Assembly: GCA_023634235.1 (NCBI GenBank)
Contig: JAMKCF010000004.1
Location: 20,616,027-20,680,026, forward strand
DNA length: 64,000 bases
DNA from: Pisaster brevispinus
Lineage: Eukaryota > Echinodermata > Asteroidea > Forcipulatida > Asteriidae
Reading direction: 5' to 3'
A program made the position numbers and the translations under genes. Shown here in pieces: positions 58,586-64,000 of the stretch (position 1 is its first letter; each line of letters begins with the position of its first letter). The notes beneath the pieces were generated by a model. It worked only from the letters and a program-made list of their open reading frames with translations, was not told the origin of the DNA and did no database searches.

Positions 58586-59508
58586 ATTTCATTGTGTGTT
58601 CAAAAAAAGACTTGTCATTGGCTGTAAAGATGGCTGACTTTACATTGTGTGAGTGTCAATTACGAACTATCTGTATCTATAGTGGTGTGGTAGTCCTTGT
58701 GATGATAGTACTTAGTCTTCTCATGATAAACAGGGTGCCATGGATACTATCAACAACAAGAACAACACCTGTTTATTGAAGCAGTAGTATTTGTTGTTGT
58801 GTATCCTGAATGTTGTCATGAATGTTAATCCACCTTATGTTGTACTGTGATGTTAGTCAGCCTTTGTGGTAAATGAGTCACTGTAACAGAAAGTACATGT
58901 AATTAGATTTGTGCTTGAGATGTCTCAGTCATGTTAGATCAATTTGGTAATCATCTGCAAGTTGACTTGTTGTACGCCTTCTGGAGCAATTAGTATTAAA
59001 GCATGTGACATAAGACATAGCTTTGTGATGATCATAGTGGAAAAGTGTCAGGCTAAGATGTGCTTGTCGTTGATGTCATGCAACTAAGCTTACATGCAAC
59101 TGCTAGTTGACTCAAAACAACCAAATAGAATACTCAATTTAGCCAAAAAGGAAGAACATATTCTACAAGTAAAACAGGTGAAGGAATTAAGTTGGGAGTG
59201 GTTGCTGCTCACAACTTGTTACTTTTTACGTCAGGTTGACTTAATAGTGGTATCTAGTCCAGCCTTTCAGCTCTCTGGACCGCGGTTCAGAATTTGCTTC
59301 GGACCAGGGCCTTGCATGTTGATTGGATTTTCAGTCGCTAGTTAATTCAAGGGTTATCTGTATTTAAGGTTTTCCTTCTTAAAACTAATCACATTTTTGT
59401 CGTCTTCTCTACAGATCAGGCCTAGGGTTTACAGTGCTAGTCACTCTTGAGGATCCATTGGTTTTGTTACCAGAAAGATTTCAGTAATATCATTCTTGAC
59501 CAAATGAT

Positions 59509-59758
59509 CTGGGCCCACTTTCATGGCTCTGCTTACCGTAAGCAAAGAATCAACGCTTATGGGTGCAGAGAATTCTGAGCTTTTGCAAGCGTATTTCACA
59601 GGTTAGGAGGGAATTTTTGCTTGTGTGCGTGCTCCTTGCTACTAGGCATTCTTTGCTTACACAGCTAGCGCAGAAATTCGGCGCTTGCCCTGTAAGTAAA
59701 GAATGGTGATCGCAAGCGCAGAATTTGGTGGTAAGCAGAGCCATGAAATTTGGCCCAG
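59509..59758. repeat. Foldback element, CTGGGCCCACTTTCATGGCTCTGC family
   Basis: The ends CTGGGCCCACTTTCATGGCT and AGCCATGAAATTTGGCCCAG are inverted repeats, with GCTTACCGTAAGCAAAGAAT inside. Interior matches 9902-10143 along its whole length. Confidence 0.75.
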
Positions 59759-61015
59759 GCAGTCCCCCAAATACATGTTGTACAAAAATCATTTTTGACT
59801 TAGTTTGTCAATCTGGGATCCCATCCATGCATAACAACTCTGTGAGTTATTAAGTAATCGTTCAGATTTATCCATTTTGTTCATCATGATCACAATGTTA
59901 ATGGTTTGAAGCATCAACACTGTAACTTGCATGCAAGCTCAAATTCATCTAGATTTCTTGTCAGTACTTTAATAGTCTAAAATATGGTGTAGCAGGCAAG
60001 TGTTTTATTCAGTGTTATCTAAAGTGAAACATAGTGGTGCTCATTATATTGGTGTTCTACTGTATAACTTAATGTATAGAGTACATAGTTGATCAACATT
60101 TTGAAAATGTTTATTTATTAAATCATGAATAGCAGAACGAATTACTTAAAATGTTATATTTTAGCAGATCTTTCCCACAAAATTATCATATTTTGATCCA
60201 TTTTCTTGGGCAATATGAAAATGATTTATATTGAAAAGAATGGCTGTTAATATTTTGTATGATTCAAGTTTTTCTATGAAATGCTACTGTGGAGAACCAG
60301 ATGGAGGTATGTCTTCCCTTTTAGGATTTAACTATTTTTGGGATCAATGGCTTCCTGATATCAACTGAGTTGTTGGATTTACACTGCCATTTGTAGACAA
60401 ATTACTTTTGCATTCAATTTGTTAGTGTGTGATAGAGTTAGAGTATGTACATTTAGGTTGCCCAACTCATGAACAAGAATACAGACAAAAACCAGTGTAT
60501 AGTGCCAAAATGATGGTAATTTATGGTAAAGGCAGAAAGAAGCAAAGGTGTGGGGGAAGGCTATCATTTTGCACTCAATTTACTTGGAGTTCTTTCAATC
60601 ACTATTAAAGAAATAAGATGAACTGATAAAGGTCACATTGGGGGATTCTTTTAAGTATTCTCCAATACCTTTGTCATCGCATGACACATTCAAATACCTT
60701 TGTCACCACATGACCCATGTATGTCATTGGGAAACATTAGCTCCTGTGTCATTGGGAATATCTTTCCCAGAGACTCTTTTCCCCCATACAGTAAAATTAA
60801 CATGGGCTGAAAAATGTCGAGTCAAAAGAGGGCACTATCAGACAAAATTTCTACACAATTTGCCAAATTGGGGACAGAATCTCCGGGGGACAGAATCTAC
60901 TGCCACACCAGCTATGAAGTCATTTATTGATAGAACATTACAAGTTGTGGATGAGAATTTTCCCTTTAGATTATCCAAATCTATGTATTTAGTAACTCAT
61001 TACAACTCTAGAATG

Positions 61016-61147
61016 CTGGGCCCGAAGTCATGGCCCTGCTTACCGCAGAATTATAAGCTTACAGCCTACACCAACCATTGCACGTTTTATAAAGCAGTTT
61101 TAGTGCAGAATTCTGTGTTGGTAAGCAAAGCCTTGAAAATGGGCCCA
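61016..61147. repeat. Short foldback element of the GGGCCC family
   Basis: CTGGGCCCGAAGTCATGGCC and the right end CCTTGAAAATGGGCCCAG are inverted repeats 130 bp apart, with GCTTACCG and GGTAAGC inside. It appears internally deleted relative to 59509-59758. Confidence 0.6.
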
Positions 61148-61720
61148 GCTCTGAACCATTTTGTCAGTGGGCAGTGTAATAAAGCTACATATAAATAAAA
61201 CATGCAGTCACTTATTAGTCGATTTTATAAATGATAAGCGTAGTGTTTTTCCCCAAAGCACATTTACTTCAATGTGAAAGGGACACTTGGTGGCAGCAGA
61301 CAGAGTTAATACATGCACAGAATCAAATGTACAATAGAAATTTACATGCATCCAAGTCCCTGTTTCTGTAGTGTTCAGCTTTGAAGTGGCTGTATAGTCA
61401 TTAACCTGCCAGCTGTATTATATGAAGTGCAGTAATTCTAATCTTCATATTGACTTTATTTGTACTCAATACCTGAGCTAAATTTCATAATGTCACATAG
61501 GGTTTAGCTGACTTACATGTTGTGCTTGGTGAAAGACAGATCGCCATTTAAAATGCTATATAGTGTATACTTCTGGTTTGCTGATAACTTTTGGGGCCAA
61601 TAAATTTGAGTATTTTCTGCCTAGCAGCCATAAAGAAAATTGCTTCACCCAAAATGACATTTGTATTTGTATGCATACATGTACTTAATATCCAAGGGAA
61701 TCAAGTAAAACAGGTGAAAA

Positions 61721-61833
61721 CTGGGCCCAATTCATGGCACAGATTGCCGTGGAATTCTTTACTCACAGCACGATAGAATCACATGTGCTTGAAAGGGTGC
61801 CGTAAGGGCAGTGAGAGTTATGAAGCTGGGCCC
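61721..61833. repeat. Worn foldback element of the GGGCCC family
   Basis: Begins CTGGGCCCAATTCATGGCAC and ends TATGAAGCTGGGCCC. Arms are weak and the interior is shortened, but the termini belong to the same family. Confidence 0.45.
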
Positions 61834-64000
61834 TCTACTAATTGCAATAAATGAGTTATCGGTTCTTTCAGTATCAAGGAAGTACCCCTTCAAAGCTATG
61901 TCCTGTTAACTATTTTGTTTGAATTAAGTGGTTTCTGTTAGGTATCGGAAATGAGAAGTTTTTTTGTCAAATGAAATGAATGTATTGATTAATTAATTAG
62001 TTTGCTTGGAAACTCCAGCACACACGAAATGTTCATGTACATGATACTTTAAGTTGAATGGGATGAACAACCTTGTTACTTTGTTTCTGTTATTCTTGCT
62101 TACATCGGCTTAATGTCAACTTAGAAAACAGGTCAATCCATTCTGAAGGAAACTACAGCACTATGATGGCCTGTTGATTGGAAATTCCAAATCTCCAAGT
62201 TTTTCAAAATTATTTCAATATTTAACAAACCAATTATGTTTATGAAAGTTAAATGTGCCCCTAAAATAAACCATTTACATGTACAATTATATTTTATACA
62301 GATTATGTTGATGTCAACATTTTTGTAAAGGTACCTTCTTCTGACATCAGACTCAAGTACTGAGGGTTGGTTTTTGAAACAAAGTATTCATTTTTTAATC
62401 TCAAACTAGCTGATTATGAAGTTCATCCTCCAGCAAAATTATTATGAAGTTAAAGTTCAGAAATAGCAAGACGTCCCAAATCACCTAAGTGCATAAACTG
62501 TGCACAAATTTCCCACAAAACATACACCATTCCTGTTTTCTCTGAAAACCCATCGAGTTGGATGGATTGATTTTACAGGTTGTTTGTATGGTGAAATGTA
62601 GAGGATGGAAACTTGTTTCCAGTCTCTTTCATAAAACAATGCTTTACATGTACTTTCCCTGTGAGATTTTGACCCACCAATCAAGGTTATGATAATTTAT
62701 GACTCAAATAAATGTATGCACTGTGGCAACTAAAGCAATGTCACTCGTGTGTTTATAGATGACACAATATTTATGTTGATTTTGTCTAAATTTAATACTC
62801 AAATCTTTTTCAGCGTGAAACTATGGATGCCCCGTTGGTCTTTGGTGATCCAAAATGTGGTAGATGTTTAATGTGTTATTATTGCATGTAACCTGGTCGT
62901 TATGCCCAGCTCTTAGCTAATTAGTGTGTGAACTGTCTTTCCTAAGATTAACCAAATGCTCAAGCTCATTCTCGTTGAGGATTTATTTAATTTTTAACAG
63001 TATTAATTAATTTATGTTTTTTTCGTGTGAGATCAGCCAAGTATATCTTAAATTATTTTTGATTATTTGTTAATGGACAAGTTGGCATTTGAAGAACTGG
63101 TAGGGTCCAAGCTAGCACTTGCCATCTGACCTGTGAAGGTGCACTAAAATAGAAGCAGTTTACAGTCACTGTAGTTACCACTATGTGTACATACATGTCT
63201 GAATTTTAAGCCGTGTTGGGCGTATTGGCTAACATTAAACAGTGCTATTAATAGATGTGGTTTAATCTTAAGCTTGTGAAAAAAATCAGATTAAAAAAAA
63301 CCGTTAGAAATATCGATGGTGTGATTTGTTTCAGTGTACATTTAATCAGCATCAGTTCGTCAATTCTTATATCTTAATGCTCATAGTGGTACATTGTCTT
63401 GGTCACTGTGCCATTCATTTAATTCCTTAGACGAACCATAGAGCGACATTGGCTCATGCAGCCTGTGATGCCAAATGTATAGCTCAACTGTCCTTAAAGT
63501 CTTTAAAACCATCCTCCATGTTGAGTCTCAGCCATTACATAAGTTACAAAAGATGATGATCAGTCAGGTAGAAAGAAAGCATTTGGTGCTCTACAGGGCG
63601 TGGTGTCCCCCCTTGTGTGCTTAGAATCTTGGTCAACTATGTTGAGGATCTCAGGGGGGGAGGTGTACTTCCTTACAAGAGGAAAGTAGTGTGTTAAAGT
63701 ATGGGGACATTGGGGGGGGGGGTACTCTCTGCCCCATTGTGGATGGGATAAAAGACAGTCCCAGCCTACAGAAAAAGTAAACATTAGAGAAGGGTGAGTC
63801 ATGGGGGAAAGGGGTTAAATAACTGGGAACAAAGAGGGAGATTATTTGGGATTAATGGTAAAGTTTAAACTGCACACTGAATCACAATAGGGAGGATCAC
63901 CTCTGGGAATGCAACTTTCATTGTCAACAGATTGTCCAATGCCCTGGTGCAAAACCTTCCTTTGTATTTTCCAAGTGAAAACATTCAAACACAACTAACC

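Larger units (their letters stand above)
56436..64000. other. 3' UTR and downstream intergenic region, no further gene supported
   Basis: The F-box 3' UTR begins at 56436; a possible poly(A) signal AATAAA is at 57348-57353, but longer 3' ends are possible. The region carries tRNA-like copy C, a TIR element at 58157-58585, foldback elements at 59509, 61016 and 61721, and poly-G runs near 63650 and 63711. The longest open frame (60638-61198) has no ATG at its start and runs into a foldback element. Confidence 0.5.

Noticed and set aside
58203..58637. 144-codon open frame
   Set aside because: Begins with TTG and lies almost wholly inside a TIR element.
60638..61198. 186-codon open frame
   Set aside because: It begins with TTG not ATG, has no domain, and its last third is a GGGCCC-family foldback element.

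Overview
The window is animal nuclear DNA. Genes are sparse, CDSs are split by GT-AG introns, intergenic space is AT-rich, and every few hundred bases there is a small inverted-repeat element, a SINE/LINE fragment or a microsatellite. The repeat landscape (foldback elements ending in GGGCCCAATTTCAT, a tRNA-Leu-headed SINE, poly-G elements) and the gene types suggest a marine invertebrate deuterostome, most likely an echinoderm such as a sea star. That placement is an inference from general familiarity and cannot be proven from this sequence alone.

Three protein-coding genes are supported, all on the + strand. (1) 5199-6734 is a single-exon type I membrane protein of 511 aa with a signal peptide, one Ig domain, one TM helix and a long proline/tyrosine-motif tail. 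(2) 29782-31938 is a 718-aa protein with a signal peptide, Glu-Pro repeats and seven TM helices, resembling the PRRT3/PRRT4 family. Its coding exon follows a 3' splice site, so at least one upstream noncoding exon is expected; a candidate lies near 14.0-14.3 kb. (3) 44328-56435 is a ten-exon F-box/WD40 protein of 821 aa with seven WD repeats. All its splice junctions keep frame, and it should be an SCF ubiquitin-ligase substrate receptor.

Layout. 1-5.2 kb: intergenic, repeat debris, possible TATA promoter. 5.2-7 kb: Ig gene, with a strong hairpin just after its stop. 7-18 kb: intergenic, several MITE-like elements, one palindromic tRNA-like element and a tRNA-Leu SINE. 18.8-20.0 kb: a likely solo LTR with a 5-bp target duplication. 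24.0-29.6 kb: a 5.5-kb array of a 37-bp minisatellite with nested higher-order periods (222 bp, about 1.74 kb), ending about 70 bp before the splice acceptor of the seven-TM gene. 29.7-34.1 kb: seven-TM gene and 3' UTR. 34-42 kb: intergenic, with a 694-bp element bearing perfect 25-bp terminal inverted repeats and several foldback elements. 42-56.4 kb: F-box/WD40 gene, whose introns hold a 226-bp palindrome, two LINE remnants, two minisatellites and a second palindromic tRNA-like element. 56.4-64 kb: downstream sequence with more foldback elements and no further supported gene.

The three genes have unrelated predicted roles (surface Ig receptor, orphan seven-TM protein, ubiquitin ligase) and nothing suggests they act together. 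The most unusual features are the nested 37-bp array, the tRNA-like module enclosed by inverted repeats in three diverged copies, and the density of long near-perfect hairpins in introns and flanks.
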